Position numbers and translations under genes: made by a program. This document shows positions 9,245-16,704 of a stretch of DNA of 64,000 nucleotides, one piece after another. The notes under the pieces were generated by a model. That model was given only the letters and a program-made list of their open reading frames with translations, was not told the DNA's origin and ran no database searches. The DNA comes from Microcella flavibacter (GTDB lineage Bacteria; Actinomycetota; Actinomycetes; Actinomycetales; Microbacteriaceae): the NCBI RefSeq assembly GCF_012530535.1, contig NZ_CP051299.1:992001-1056000 (forward strand). The letters are read 5' to 3'. Position 1 is the stretch's first letter. The number at the start of each line of letters is the position of its first letter.

Positions 9245-10531
9245 ATGACCGACAACAGAGTGGTTGTCCTCTCCGACGACACGACCCTCAACGCCGCCCG
9301 CGCGCGACGGAGGTCGAGCAGCGCGGCATCGACACCATCCCCGACGCCGACCGCACCTCGACCTGGGTCGACCTCATGCGCATCCAGTTCGGCGGCGCGA
9401 ACACCTTCGCCACCGTGCTGCTCGGCACGCTGCCGATCGCGCTCGGGCTCTCGTTCTGGCAGGCCGTCGCGGCCGTGCTGCTCGGCGTCGCCGTCGGCAT
9501 CCTCTTCCTCATGCCGATGGGGCTCTTCGGCCCGCGCACCGGCACGAACAACGCCGTCTCCTCCGGCGCGTTCTTCGGCGTGCGCGGCCGCGTCGTCGGC
9601 TCGTTCCTCTCGCTGCTGACGGCCATCGCGTTCTACTCGATCTCGGTCTGGGTCGGCGGCGACGCCCTCGTCGGCGGCATGAGCCGGCTCTTCGGCGTGC
9701 CCGACTCGATCGGCCTGCGCACGGTGATCTACGGCCTCATCGGCCTCATCGTGATCGTCGTCGTGGTCTTCGGGTACCAGTTCATGCTGCTCATCAACAA
9801 GACCGCGGTGATCGCCAACACGATCCTGTTCCTGCTCGCCATCGTCGCCTTCGCCGGCGTCTTCGACCCGAGCTACGACCCCGGGCCCGAGGCCTACGCG
9901 CTCGGCGCGTTCTGGCCGACGTTCATCCTCTCGGCGCTCATCGCCATGTCGAACCCGATCTCGTTCGGCGCCTTCCTCGGCGACTGGTCGCGTGACGGCG
10001 ACGATCACGATCGGCGTCGCGGCCTTCGCCTTCATCCTGCTCGGGCGGCTCTTCTTCGACCTGCTCGGCGCGGTCAACGCCTTCGTGGGCGCGATCGTCG
10101 TCACCACGACGCCGTGGATGGTCATCATGGCGATCGGCTTCATCGTGCGCCGCGGGGCCTTCGACCGCCGCGACCTGCAGGTCTTCAACCGCGGCGAGAC
10201 CGGCGGACGCTACTGGTTCAGCGCGGGCGTCAACTGGCGCGGCATGGTGGCCTGGATCGCCTCGGCGGCGCTCGGCCTCAGCTTCGCCTACTACCCGCCG
10301 GTCATCGTCGGATGGTTCTCGGGCGTCGCCGGCGGCGCCGACATCAGCCTGCTCGTGGCGATCGGCTCGGCAGCCGTGCTGTACCTCGGCGCGCTGTTCC
10401 TGTTCCCCGAGCCCCAGCACGTCTTCCCGCCGGAGGGCCCGCGCCTCGTGCCCGAGAAGGCGGCGGCGATGACGCCCGTGGTCGCCGATCCGACGTCGAG
10501 CGCCGCGAAGGCGCACGCGCGGCGCGGCTGA
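9245..10531 (+). pseudogene. NCS1 nucleobase/cation symporter, frameshifted and internally deleted
   Basis: The remnant of a cytosine/purine permease (NCS1, codB-like). The reading starts MTDNRVVVLSDDTTLNAARA. The CGCGCGCG run near 9299-9306 then has one extra CG, and the true continuation (ATEVEQRGIDTIPDADRTSTWVDLM) lies in the next frame. That frame runs through the first membrane helices (IQFGGANTFATVLLGTLPI, GPRTGTNNAVSSGAFFGVRG) to SFGAFLGDWSR near 9993. There it breaks again and jumps to ITIGVAAFAFILLGRLFF and TTTPWMVIMAIGFIVRRG in a third frame. By memory of the family, about 80-95 residues with two to three helices are missing at this junction, so the second lesion is an out-of-frame deletion. 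A functional transporter is very unlikely. Confidence 0.85.
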
Positions 10532-10559
10532 GCACCGCCGGGAGGGCGTGGCCGCGCGA

Positions 10560-11444
10560 CTAGTCGTCGAGCGGGACGCGCACCATGCCCTCCTGCGCGA
10601 CGCTCGCGACGAGCATCCCGTCGCGGGTGAAGATGCGGCCGAGCGAGAGTCCGCGCCCGCCGATGGCGTTGGGCGACTCCTGCACGTAGCAGAGCCAGTC
10701 GTCGACGCGGGCGGGGCGGTGCCACCACATGGCGTGGTCGAGGCTCGCCATCTTGAGCCCCGGCGTGATCCAGCTCTTGCCGTGGCGGCGCAGGATCGGC
10801 TCGAGGATCGAGTAGTCGCTCGCGTAGGCGAGCGCGGCCCGGTGCAGCGCCGGATCGTCGGGCAGGGCATCCAGCGACCGGAACCAGACCGCCTGGTGGG
10901 CCGTGCGCTCCTCGCCGCTGCGGAAGTAGATCGGATCGGGCGCGTGCCGCAGGTCGAACGGCCGCTCGTGCGCCCAGAAGCGGGCCACGGGGTGGTCGAT
11001 GGGCGCGAGCACCTCGGCGGCGCTCGGCAGGTCCTCGGGCTGGGGGATGCCCGAGGGCATCGTGGCCTGGTGGTCGAGCCCGGGGTCGTCGTCCTGGAAC
11101 GAGGCGATCATCGACAGGATGGGCACGCCCTTCTGGTACGCCTGCGTGCGCCGGGTGGAGAAGGAGCGGCCGTCGTGGATGCGGTCGACCGAGAAGGTGA
11201 TCGGCTCGGTGACGTCGCCCGGGCGCAGGAAGTAGCCGTGCATCGAGTGGATCGCGCGCTCGCCCTCGACCGTGCGGGTCGCGGCGAGCACCGACTGCGC
11301 CATCACCTGCCCGCCGAAGACGCGGCCCTGGGGCATCCACTGGCTGGGGGCCGTGAAGACGTCCTCGGTGGTGCGGGCGCCGGTGTCGGCGAGGGAGAGG
11401 GCCTGCAGCATGCCCGCGACGGGGTCGGGAGTGGTGTCGGTCAC
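10560..11444 (-). CDS. tesB: Acyl-CoA thioesterase II
   Basis: A TesB-type thioesterase of 294 residues made of two fused hotdog domains. The N-terminal half has the hallmark WMPQGRVFGGQVMAQSVLAA and the HGYFLRPGD motif. The C-terminal half has YASDYSILEPIL and the typical ASLDHAMWWHRPARVDDWLCYVQESPNAIGGRGLSLGRIFTRDG. It hydrolyses medium- and long-chain acyl-CoA in the cytoplasm. The start is a GTG at 11444 with a -10 box (TAGACT) exactly 6 nt upstream and no Shine-Dalgarno sequence, so the mRNA is leaderless. It is divergent from the gene at 11464, with which it shares the -10 region. Its 3' end faces the NCS1 remnant. Confidence 0.93.
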   Translation of the reverse strand: MTDTTPDPVAGMLQALSLADTGARTTEDVFTAPSQWMPQGRVFGGQVMAQSVLAATRTVEGERAIHSMHGYFLRPGDVTEPITFSVDRIHDGRSFSTRRTQAYQKGVPILSMIASFQDDDPGLDHQATMPSGIPQPEDLPSAAEVLAPIDHPVARFWAHERPFDLRHAPDPIYFRSGEERTAHQAVWFRSLDALPDDPALHRAALAYASDYSILEPILRRHGKSWITPGLKMASLDHAMWWHRPARVDDWLCYVQESPNAIGGRGLSLGRIFTRDGMLVASVAQEGMVRVPLDD

Positions 11445-11449
11445 GCCGG

Positions 11450-11456
11450 TAGTCTA
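11450..11456. promoter_or_regulatory. Palindromic bidirectional -10 element TAGTCTA
   Basis: The 7-bp sequence TAGTCTA reads TAGTCT on the plus strand (8 nt before the ATG at 11464) and TAGACT on the minus strand (6 nt before the GTG at 11444). Only 19 bp separate the two start codons, so one element must serve as -10 box for both. RNA polymerase can occupy only one direction at a time. Confidence 0.6.
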
Positions 11457-11463
11457 GGGAGCG

Positions 11464-12141
11464 ATGCCCTCGACCCTGCTGCTGCCCGACCGCGCCACCG
11501 CGCAGGATCTGGCCACCTTCCTCGCCCGCGCCGCCCGCCTCGACCCGGGCGGTGCCGTGCGCCTGCAGGCCGGCGGGGGCGTGCTCGCGGTCTCCGCCGC
11601 CGTCGTGCACCCGCAGGGCCTGCTCGACCGCAGCCCGACCGTGCTCGGCCTGCGCAGCCTCGCGCTCGTCGAGGGCGCGGCCGATGCCGTGGTCGCGATC
11701 GCCGAGCTCGCCGCGTCGCTGCAGACGGCGATCGGTGCGGGGGATGCCCCGGCCGAGGCCGCCGCGCCCGTCGCGCTGCCCGTGCCCGAGCCGGTCCGCT
11801 CCGTCGTCTGGGCCGCGATCACGCCGCCCCGCGCGGGCTGGCAGCGGATGGCCCCGCTCGAGCCCGCGCCCCTCGCCGCCGCCGCGCGCGCCGGCATCGA
11901 GGAGGTCGCCGCCGCCGTCCCCGGCGCTCTGGGCGCCGACCTCGTGCACCGCGTCCGCCGCGAGGTGTGGGGGCGCGCCCTGCCCGGCCACGACCACATC
12001 CCGGCCGGCGCCGCCTTCGCGCTCGAGAGCCTCGGGTTCCTCGGCGACGACCCCGTGCAGCAGTTCGCCGCGGGCGCCTGGCTGCGGTTCTCCACCCGCC
12101 GCGGCCACGTGCTCGTGAAGCAGGCCGCCGGCGCGCTCTGA
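11464..12141 (+). CDS. Conserved hypothetical actinobacterial protein (225 aa)
   Basis: A soluble Ala-rich protein of 225 residues with no signal peptide, membrane helix or cysteine motif that I recognise. Residues 1-80 alternate hydrophobic strands and helices (VRLQAGGGVLAVSAAVVHPQGLLD). A Pro/Ala-rich linker around 95-115 follows, then a helical half (SVVWAAITPPRAGWQRMAP... VHRVRREVWGR... FALESLGFLGDDPVQQFAAGAWLRFSTRRGHVLVKQ). The conserved-looking WQRM and RREVW stretches suggest a real, constrained protein. Homologues appear to be common but unnamed in Microbacteriaceae. It is divergent from tesB and shares a bidirectional -10 with it. I do not assign a function. Confidence 0.75.
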   Translation: MPSTLLLPDRATAQDLATFLARAARLDPGGAVRLQAGGGVLAVSAAVVHPQGLLDRSPTVLGLRSLALVEGAADAVVAIAELAASLQTAIGAGDAPAEAAAPVALPVPEPVRSVVWAAITPPRAGWQRMAPLEPAPLAAAARAGIEEVAAAVPGALGADLVHRVRREVWGRALPGHDHIPAGAAFALESLGFLGDDPVQQFAAGAWLRFSTRRGHVLVKQAAGAL

Positions 12142-12175
12142 GTCGAGGCGCCCTCCGATCCGCGGCGGGTCGATC

Positions 12176-12204
12176 TTGCCCCCGGGTCGAGACCTGACTA
12201 CGGT
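12176..12204 (+). promoter_or_regulatory. Promoter of the 2-oxoacid dehydrogenase operon
   Basis: TTGCCC (12176-12181), a 17-bp spacer and TACGGT (12199-12204). Predicted start near 12211, giving a leader of about 107 nt before the TTG start at 12318. No riboswitch fold was recognised in the leader. Confidence 0.6.
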
Positions 12205-12317
12205 CGGACGCAACTCCGGGCAACGGCGCCCGGGTCAGCGCGGGCCCACAGGCCGGCGCTGTGAGGATCGTCCGCGCACCGGCTCACCCGCTGGCGGCGC
12301 GGCGGATCGGAGAATCG

Positions 12318-13460
12318 TTGCGTACGACAGTGTCCGACGAGAGCATCGCATCGATGCTCGACAGCACCGCCGAGGGGCTTCCCGGCGACGAGCTGGTGCA
12401 ACTGCTGGATCCCGCGGGGACGCGGATGGAGCATCCCCTCTACGAGTCCTACGTCGCGGACGCGACGGGTGAGCGGCTCCTCTCCCTCTACGAGGACATG
12501 GTCGTCGTGCGGCGCCTCGACGTCGAGGCCACCGCGCTGCAGCGGCAGGGCGAGCTCGGCCTCTGGCCGCCGCTGCTCGGGCAGGAGGCCGCGCAGGTCG
12601 GCTCGGCCCGGGCGCTGCGCGAGGACGACTTCGTGTTCCCGAGCTACCGCGAGAACGGCGTCGCCTACTGCCGCGGCGTCGAGCCCCGCGACCTGCTGCG
12701 GGTGTGGCGCGGCACGTCGCAGTCGGGCTGGGACCCGTACTCGGTGAACATGGCCACGCCCGCGATCGTCATCGGCGCGCAGACCCTGCACGCCGTCGGC
12801 TACGCGGTCGGATGCCGCCGCGACGGCGTCGACACCGCGGCGGTCGCCTACTTCGGCGACGGGGCGACGACCCAGGGCGATGTCAACGAGGCGATGGTCT
12901 TCGCGGCCTCCTTCGCCGCGCCCGTGGTCTTCTTCTGCCAGAACAACCACTGGGCGATCTCCGAGCCCGTCGGGCTGCAGGCGCAGCGCCCCATCGCCGA
13001 GCGCGCACCGGGCTTCGGCATCCCGAGCGTGCGCGTCGACGGCAACGACGTGCTCGCCGTGCTCGCCGTCACGCGCCGGGCGCTCGAGCGCGCCCACCGC
13101 GGCGACGGCCCGACCTTCATCGAGGCGGTCACCTACCGCATGGGCCCGCACACGACGAGCGACGATCCCAGCCGCTACGTCGATCCGCGGCAGCGCGCGG
13201 AGTGGGCGGGCAGGGATCCGATCGCCCGCGTCGAGGCGCACCTGCGCGCCGAGGGCGTGCTCACCGAGCAGGCGGCCGCGCGCGTGGCGGCCCGCGCCGA
13301 CGAGGTCGCGGCGGCGTTCCGGGCGGGATGCACGTCCCTGCCGCAGCCCGCCCCGCTCTCGATCTTCGACCACGTGTACGCCGAGCCGAACTCGGCGCTC
13401 GACCGCCAGCGCTCGCAGCAGGCCGCGTACCTGCGGAGCATCGGGGAGGTGGCCGAATGA
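12318..13460 (+). CDS. bkdA: 2-oxoacid (branched-chain) dehydrogenase E1 alpha subunit
   Basis: The thiamine-diphosphate-binding alpha chain of a heterotetrameric 2-oxoacid dehydrogenase E1. It decarboxylates the keto acid and passes the acyl group to E2. The TPP-binding signature FGDGATTQGDVNEAMVFA...CQNNHWAIS is complete near residues 180-212. RYRM-type and phosphorylation-loop-like sequence (TYRMGPHTTSDDPSRY) follows. I start it at the TTG at 12318 (380 aa) because GGAG lies 5 nt upstream. A GTG at 12261 would lengthen it by 19 residues without a ribosome site. Its stop overlaps the E1 beta start (ATGA). The neighbouring carboxylase/lyase operon suggests branched-chain keto acids as substrate, but pyruvate cannot be excluded from sequence. 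Confidence 0.88.
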   Translation: MRTTVSDESIASMLDSTAEGLPGDELVQLLDPAGTRMEHPLYESYVADATGERLLSLYEDMVVVRRLDVEATALQRQGELGLWPPLLGQEAAQVGSARALREDDFVFPSYRENGVAYCRGVEPRDLLRVWRGTSQSGWDPYSVNMATPAIVIGAQTLHAVGYAVGCRRDGVDTAAVAYFGDGATTQGDVNEAMVFAASFAAPVVFFCQNNHWAISEPVGLQAQRPIAERAPGFGIPSVRVDGNDVLAVLAVTRRALERAHRGDGPTFIEAVTYRMGPHTTSDDPSRYVDPRQRAEWAGRDPIARVEAHLRAEGVLTEQAAARVAARADEVAAAFRAGCTSLPQPAPLSIFDHVYAEPNSALDRQRSQQAAYLRSIGEVAE

Positions 13461-14476
13461 CGCAGCTCACCCTCGCCAAGGCCCTCGGCTCGGGGCTGCG
13501 CCGGGCGCTCGCCGACGACGACCGCGTCGTGCTCATGGGCGAGGACATCGGCGCCCTCGGCGGCGTGTTCCGCGTCACCGACGGGCTGCAGCGCGACTTC
13601 GGCCCCGATCGCGTCATGGACATGCCGCTCGCGGAATCCGGCATCATCGGCATGGCGGTGGGGCTCGCGTTCCGCGGGTTCCGGCCGGTATGCGAGATCC
13701 AGTTCGACGGCTTCATCTACCCGGCCTTCGACCAGATCGTCGCGCAGGTCGCCAAGCTGCACTACCGCACGGGCGGCGCGGTGCGCATGCCGCTCACCAT
13801 CCGGGTGCCCTACGGCGGCGGCATCGGCGCGGTCGAGCACCACTCCGAATCGCCCGAGGCGTACTTCGCGCACACCGCGGGGCTGCGCGTGGTGACCTGC
13901 TCGACGCCGCAGGACGCCCACACCATGCTGCGGCAGGCGATCGCCTGCGACGACCCCGTGGTGTTCTTCGAGCCCAAGCGCCGGTACTGGACGAAGGGCG
14001 AGGTCGACGAGACCGTGCTCGACGAGCCCGGCCGCGCCGAGCTGATGGACCGGGCGCGCGTCGTCGTCGAGGGCACCGATGTCACGATCGTCGCGTACGG
14101 GCCGCTCGTCGCCACGGCCATCGACGCCGCGGTCGCCGCGAGCGACGAGGGCCTCTCGATCGAGGTCGTCGACCTGCGCTCGCTCGCGCCCCTCGACCTC
14201 GACACGATCGAGGCGAGCGTGCGCAGGACGGGGCGGCTCGTCATCACCCACGAGGCCCAGCAGTCGGGCGGGCTCGGCGCGGAGATCGCGGCGAGCATCA
14301 CCGACCGCTGCTTCCTGCACCTCGAGGCCGCGCCCGCGCGGGTGACGGGCTTCGACACCCCCTACCCGAGCGCTCGCGCCGAGGAGCACTTCCTGCCCGA
14401 CCTCGACCGCATCCTCGATGCCGTCGACCGCGTGCTCGGCCGCGCGAACGCCCTCACCGGATGGAGCCCGCGATGA
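13457..14476 (+). CDS. bkdB: 2-oxoacid (branched-chain) dehydrogenase E1 beta subunit
   Basis: The beta chain of the E1 heterotetramer, 339 residues. The transketolase-like pyrimidine-binding domain covers residues 1-180: ALADDDRVVLMGEDIGALGGVFRVTDGL, MPLAESGIIGMAVGLAFRGFRPVCEIQF, PYGGGIGAVEHHSESPEAYF. The C-terminal transketolase domain follows (VTIVAYGPLVATAIDAAV, LSIEVVDLRSLAPLDLDTI, LVITHEAQQSGGLGAEIAA). The start ATG overlaps the E1 alpha stop, and its own stop overlaps the E2 start, so the three subunits are translationally coupled. Length is normal for the family. A longer reading into the E1 alpha gene is only frame overlap. Confidence 0.92.
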   Translation: MTQLTLAKALGSGLRRALADDDRVVLMGEDIGALGGVFRVTDGLQRDFGPDRVMDMPLAESGIIGMAVGLAFRGFRPVCEIQFDGFIYPAFDQIVAQVAKLHYRTGGAVRMPLTIRVPYGGGIGAVEHHSESPEAYFAHTAGLRVVTCSTPQDAHTMLRQAIACDDPVVFFEPKRRYWTKGEVDETVLDEPGRAELMDRARVVVEGTDVTIVAYGPLVATAIDAAVAASDEGLSIEVVDLRSLAPLDLDTIEASVRRTGRLVITHEAQQSGGLGAEIAASITDRCFLHLEAAPARVTGFDTPYPSARAEEHFLPDLDRILDAVDRVLGRANALTGWSPR

Positions 14477-15897
14477 CCGTCAAGCAGTTCGCCCTGCCCG
14501 ACCTGGGGGAGGGGCTCACCGAGTCGGAGGTCGTCGAGTGGCACGTCGCCGTCGGCGACCGGGTCACCCTCAACCAGACGATCGCCGACGTCGAGACCGC
14601 CAAGGCGGTCGTGCAGCTGCCCTCGCCCTGGGCCGGCATCGTCACCGCGCTGCACGCCGGCGAGGGCGAGACGGTCGCCGTCGGCGCGCCGCTGCTCTCG
14701 ATCGAGGTGCCGGTGGCGGTCTCGCCGGGCGACGAGGACGGCGTCGCCGTCGGGGCGCCGACGCCGGAGGCCGCGGCGGCGCCGCCGGCCGGGCAGGTCG
14801 ACGCGGTCGCCGCATCGCCTGCGGAGCAGGCCGACCCCGCTGCCGCTGTCGCTGCCGTGGCCTCGGCCTCGGCCTCGGCCTCGGCGGAGGCGCCCGTCGG
14901 CGCCGCCGCCCGCACGGCCGTGCTCGTCGGCTACGGGCCGGCGGTCGAGACGGGCCGTCGTCCGGCCCGTCGGGCGCGCACGCTGCCCGAGGCGCCGAGC
15001 CGCCCGACCCGGTCGCGCGACGACGCCGCGTGCCCGCCCGGCCGCGGCGCCGCGCTCGCGACGCCGCCCGTGCGCAAGCTCGCGCACGACCTCGGGGTCG
15101 ACCTCGGGGCGCTCGCGGGCTCGGGGGAGGGCGGCGCGGTCACGCGCGCCGACGTCACCGCGGCGGCCGAACGGGCCTCGGCGGAGCATCCCGCCACCGC
15201 GTCGACGAGCGAGGACGCGCGGACCCCGATCCGCGGCGTGCGCCGGGCGACGGCCCAGGCCATGGTCGCGAGCGCGTTCACCGCGCCGCACGTCACCGAG
15301 TTCCTCACCGTCGACGTCACGGCGACGACCGAGCTCGTCGCGCGGCTGCGCGCGGCCGGGCACGACGCGAGCGTGCTCGCCGTCGTCGCCAAGGCCCTGT
15401 GCCTTGCCGTGCGCCGCACGCCCGACGTCAACAGCCGATGGGACGAGGAGGCGGGCGAGATCGTGCACTTCGGCCGCGTCGGCCTCGGCATCGCGGTCGC
15501 GACCCCGCGCGGGCTCGTCGTCCCCTGCATCCCCGGGGCGGAGGCGCTCACCGTGCCGCAGCTCGCCGGCGCGATCCGCGAGCTCGCGGCGACCGCGCGG
15601 GAGGGGCGCACGACGCCGCAGGCGATGCGGGGCGGCACGATCACGATCACCAACATCGGCTCCCTCGGCGTCGATGGCGGCACGCCCATCCTCGTGCCCG
15701 GCGAGGCGGCGATCCTCGCGACGGGGGCCGTGCGCCGGCAGCCGTGGGAGTTCGAGGGCGGCATCGCGCTGCGCGAGGTCATGACGCTCAGCCTGTCGTT
15801 CGATCATCGTCTCGTCGACGGCGAGCAGGGGGCGCGGTTCCTCACCGACGTCGCGGGGGTGCTGCGCGATCCGGCGAGCGTGCTCGCGCTCGTCTGA
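14473..15897 (+). CDS. bkdC: Dihydrolipoamide acyltransferase E2 of the branched-chain 2-oxoacid dehydrogenase
   Basis: The E2 core subunit, 474 residues. It has one lipoyl domain (1-80, lipoylated Lys44 in DVETAKAVVQLP) and a long Ala/Pro/Glu linker with serine-alanine repeats. The E3/E1-binding domain lies near 195-235 (ATPPVRKLAHDLGVDLGALAGSGEGGAVTRADV). The catalytic acyltransferase domain (255-474) has the active-site motif DHRLVDG near 444. It takes the acyl group from E1 and transfers it to CoA. A single lipoyl domain is typical of branched-chain complexes. No E3 gene lies in the window, so E3 must be shared from elsewhere. The gene ends the operon, and a strong stem-loop follows. Confidence 0.92.
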   Translation: MTVKQFALPDLGEGLTESEVVEWHVAVGDRVTLNQTIADVETAKAVVQLPSPWAGIVTALHAGEGETVAVGAPLLSIEVPVAVSPGDEDGVAVGAPTPEAAAAPPAGQVDAVAASPAEQADPAAAVAAVASASASASAEAPVGAAARTAVLVGYGPAVETGRRPARRARTLPEAPSRPTRSRDDAACPPGRGAALATPPVRKLAHDLGVDLGALAGSGEGGAVTRADVTAAAERASAEHPATASTSEDARTPIRGVRRATAQAMVASAFTAPHVTEFLTVDVTATTELVARLRAAGHDASVLAVVAKALCLAVRRTPDVNSRWDEEAGEIVHFGRVGLGIAVATPRGLVVPCIPGAEALTVPQLAGAIRELAATAREGRTTPQAMRGGTITITNIGSLGVDGGTPILVPGEAAILATGAVRRQPWEFEGGIALREVMTLSLSFDHRLVDGEQGARFLTDVAGVLRDPASVLALV

Positions 15898-15932
15898 CCG
15901 GCCGGCCCGGTACCGCGCGGGATGCTGCGCTC

Positions 15933-15969
15933 GCGCTCGCCGCGCTCAGACGGTGAGCGCGGCGAGCGC
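15933..15969. terminator. Bidirectional terminator between bkdC and the tetR gene
   Basis: GCGCTCGCCGCGCTCA (15933-15948) and TGAGCGCGGCGAGCGC (15954-15969) form a perfect 16-bp stem with a 5-nt loop. The hairpin includes the last codons and stop of the convergent tetR gene, so the tetR coding end doubles as a terminator arm. Confidence 0.7.
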
Positions 15970-16575
15970 CATGCGCTCGAGCGTGCCGCGCGTGCCGGCG
16001 GAGGCGCCGGGCCGATCGCTGTAGGGCGTGGAGTTGAGCAGACCGAAGGTCGCGTGGGCGCGCGTGCGGAGCGCCGCGCGCGCCTCCTCGGGGCGCAGCC
16101 GCGCGAGCACGTCGACCCACAGCTCGACGTACTGCCGCTGCAGCGTGCGGACGGCGTGCCGGTCGGGCTCGGCGAGGCTGTCGAGGTCGTGATCCTGCAC
16201 GCGGATGACGTCGGGGTTCGCGAGGGCGAAGTCGACGTGGAAGGCGACGAGGCGCTCGAGCGCCGTGCGGGCGTCGGCCGCGGCCGCCACGACTGCGGCG
16301 CCGCCCGTGCGCAGGCCCTCGCTGGCGTCGAGCAGCACGGCGGCCAGCACGGCCTGCTTGCTCGCGAAGTGGCGGTAGACGGCGGGGCCGCTCACCCCCG
16401 CGGCGGCGCCGAGGTCGTCGAGCGAGACGCGGGGGTACCCGCGCTCGGCGAAGAGCCGCGCCGCCGCGCGCAGCAGCTCGGCGCGGCGCTCGGCCTTCGC
16501 GCGCCCGCGCGCGGTCGCCGGTGTCGGCGCGCCGGTCGGGGCCGACCCCGACCCCGTCCCCGTTCCGCGCTCCAC
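15946..16575 (-). CDS. TetR-family repressor of the acyl-CoA carboxylase operon
   Basis: A TetR-type regulator of 209 residues. A disordered N-terminus leads into the helix-turn-helix domain at about 28-75 (RRAELLRAAARLFAERGYPRVSLDDLGAAAGVSGPAVYRHFASKQAVLAAVLL). A helical ligand/dimer domain follows. The GTG at 16575 is supported by TACGCT exactly 6 nt upstream (leaderless). The gene is divergent from the carboxylase operon, and two near-identical 16-bp sites lie between them, so it most likely represses that operon and itself. In mycobacteria, a TetR regulator called BkaR sits beside the equivalent gene set. The ligand is probably an acyl-CoA of the pathway (inference). Confidence 0.87.
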   Translation of the reverse strand: MERGTGTGSGSAPTGAPTPATARGRAKAERRAELLRAAARLFAERGYPRVSLDDLGAAAGVSGPAVYRHFASKQAVLAAVLLDASEGLRTGGAAVVAAAADARTALERLVAFHVDFALANPDVIRVQDHDLDSLAEPDRHAVRTLQRQYVELWVDVLARLRPEEARAALRTRAHATFGLLNSTPYSDRPGASAGTRGTLERMALAALTV

Positions 16576-16581
16576 GAGTTC

Positions 16582-16587
16582 AGCGTA
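16582..16587 (-). promoter_or_regulatory. -10 box, leaderless promoter of the tetR gene
   Basis: TACGCT on the minus strand, 6 nt before the GTG at 16575. A possible -35, TTAGCC, lies 18 bp further upstream and falls within the first operator copy, which would give autorepression. Confidence 0.55.
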
Positions 16588-16614
16588 GACAGTGCGGTGA
16601 ACGATGGCTAACCT
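16586..16614 (+). promoter_or_regulatory. Promoter of the acyl-CoA carboxylase operon
   Basis: TAGACA (16586-16591), a 17-bp spacer and TAACCT (16609-16614). The first operator copy (16597-16612) covers the spacer and -10, and the second (16621-16636) starts at the predicted transcription start. This is classical repressor placement. The -35 overlaps the tetR -10 on the other strand. Confidence 0.6.
16597..16612. promoter_or_regulatory. Operator copy 1 for the TetR regulator
   Basis: GTGAACGATGGCTAAC, an imperfect palindrome. It matches the copy at 16621 in all but two central bases (GTGAACGANNGCTAAC) and sits over both divergent promoters. Confidence 0.6.
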
Positions 16615-16620
16615 GATCGG

Positions 16621-16636
16621 GTGAACGACCGCTAAC
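16621..16636. promoter_or_regulatory. Operator copy 2 for the TetR regulator
   Basis: GTGAACGACCGCTAAC, 24 bp (start to start) from copy 1 in direct orientation. It lies at the predicted transcription start of the carboxylase operon. Two-site arrangements are common for TetR regulators that bind as two dimers. Confidence 0.6.
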
Positions 16637-16704
16637 CGAGCGGTCGGACGCGACGCGAGCCGAGGGCGCCACGAACCGCCCCCGGAGGACGAGGAGAGCG
16701 GTCG

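Noticed and set aside
12880-15897. A long continuous plus-strand frame joining E1 beta and E2
   Set aside because: Only the last part (from 14473) is the E2 protein; upstream it is the wrong frame of E1 alpha and E1 beta.
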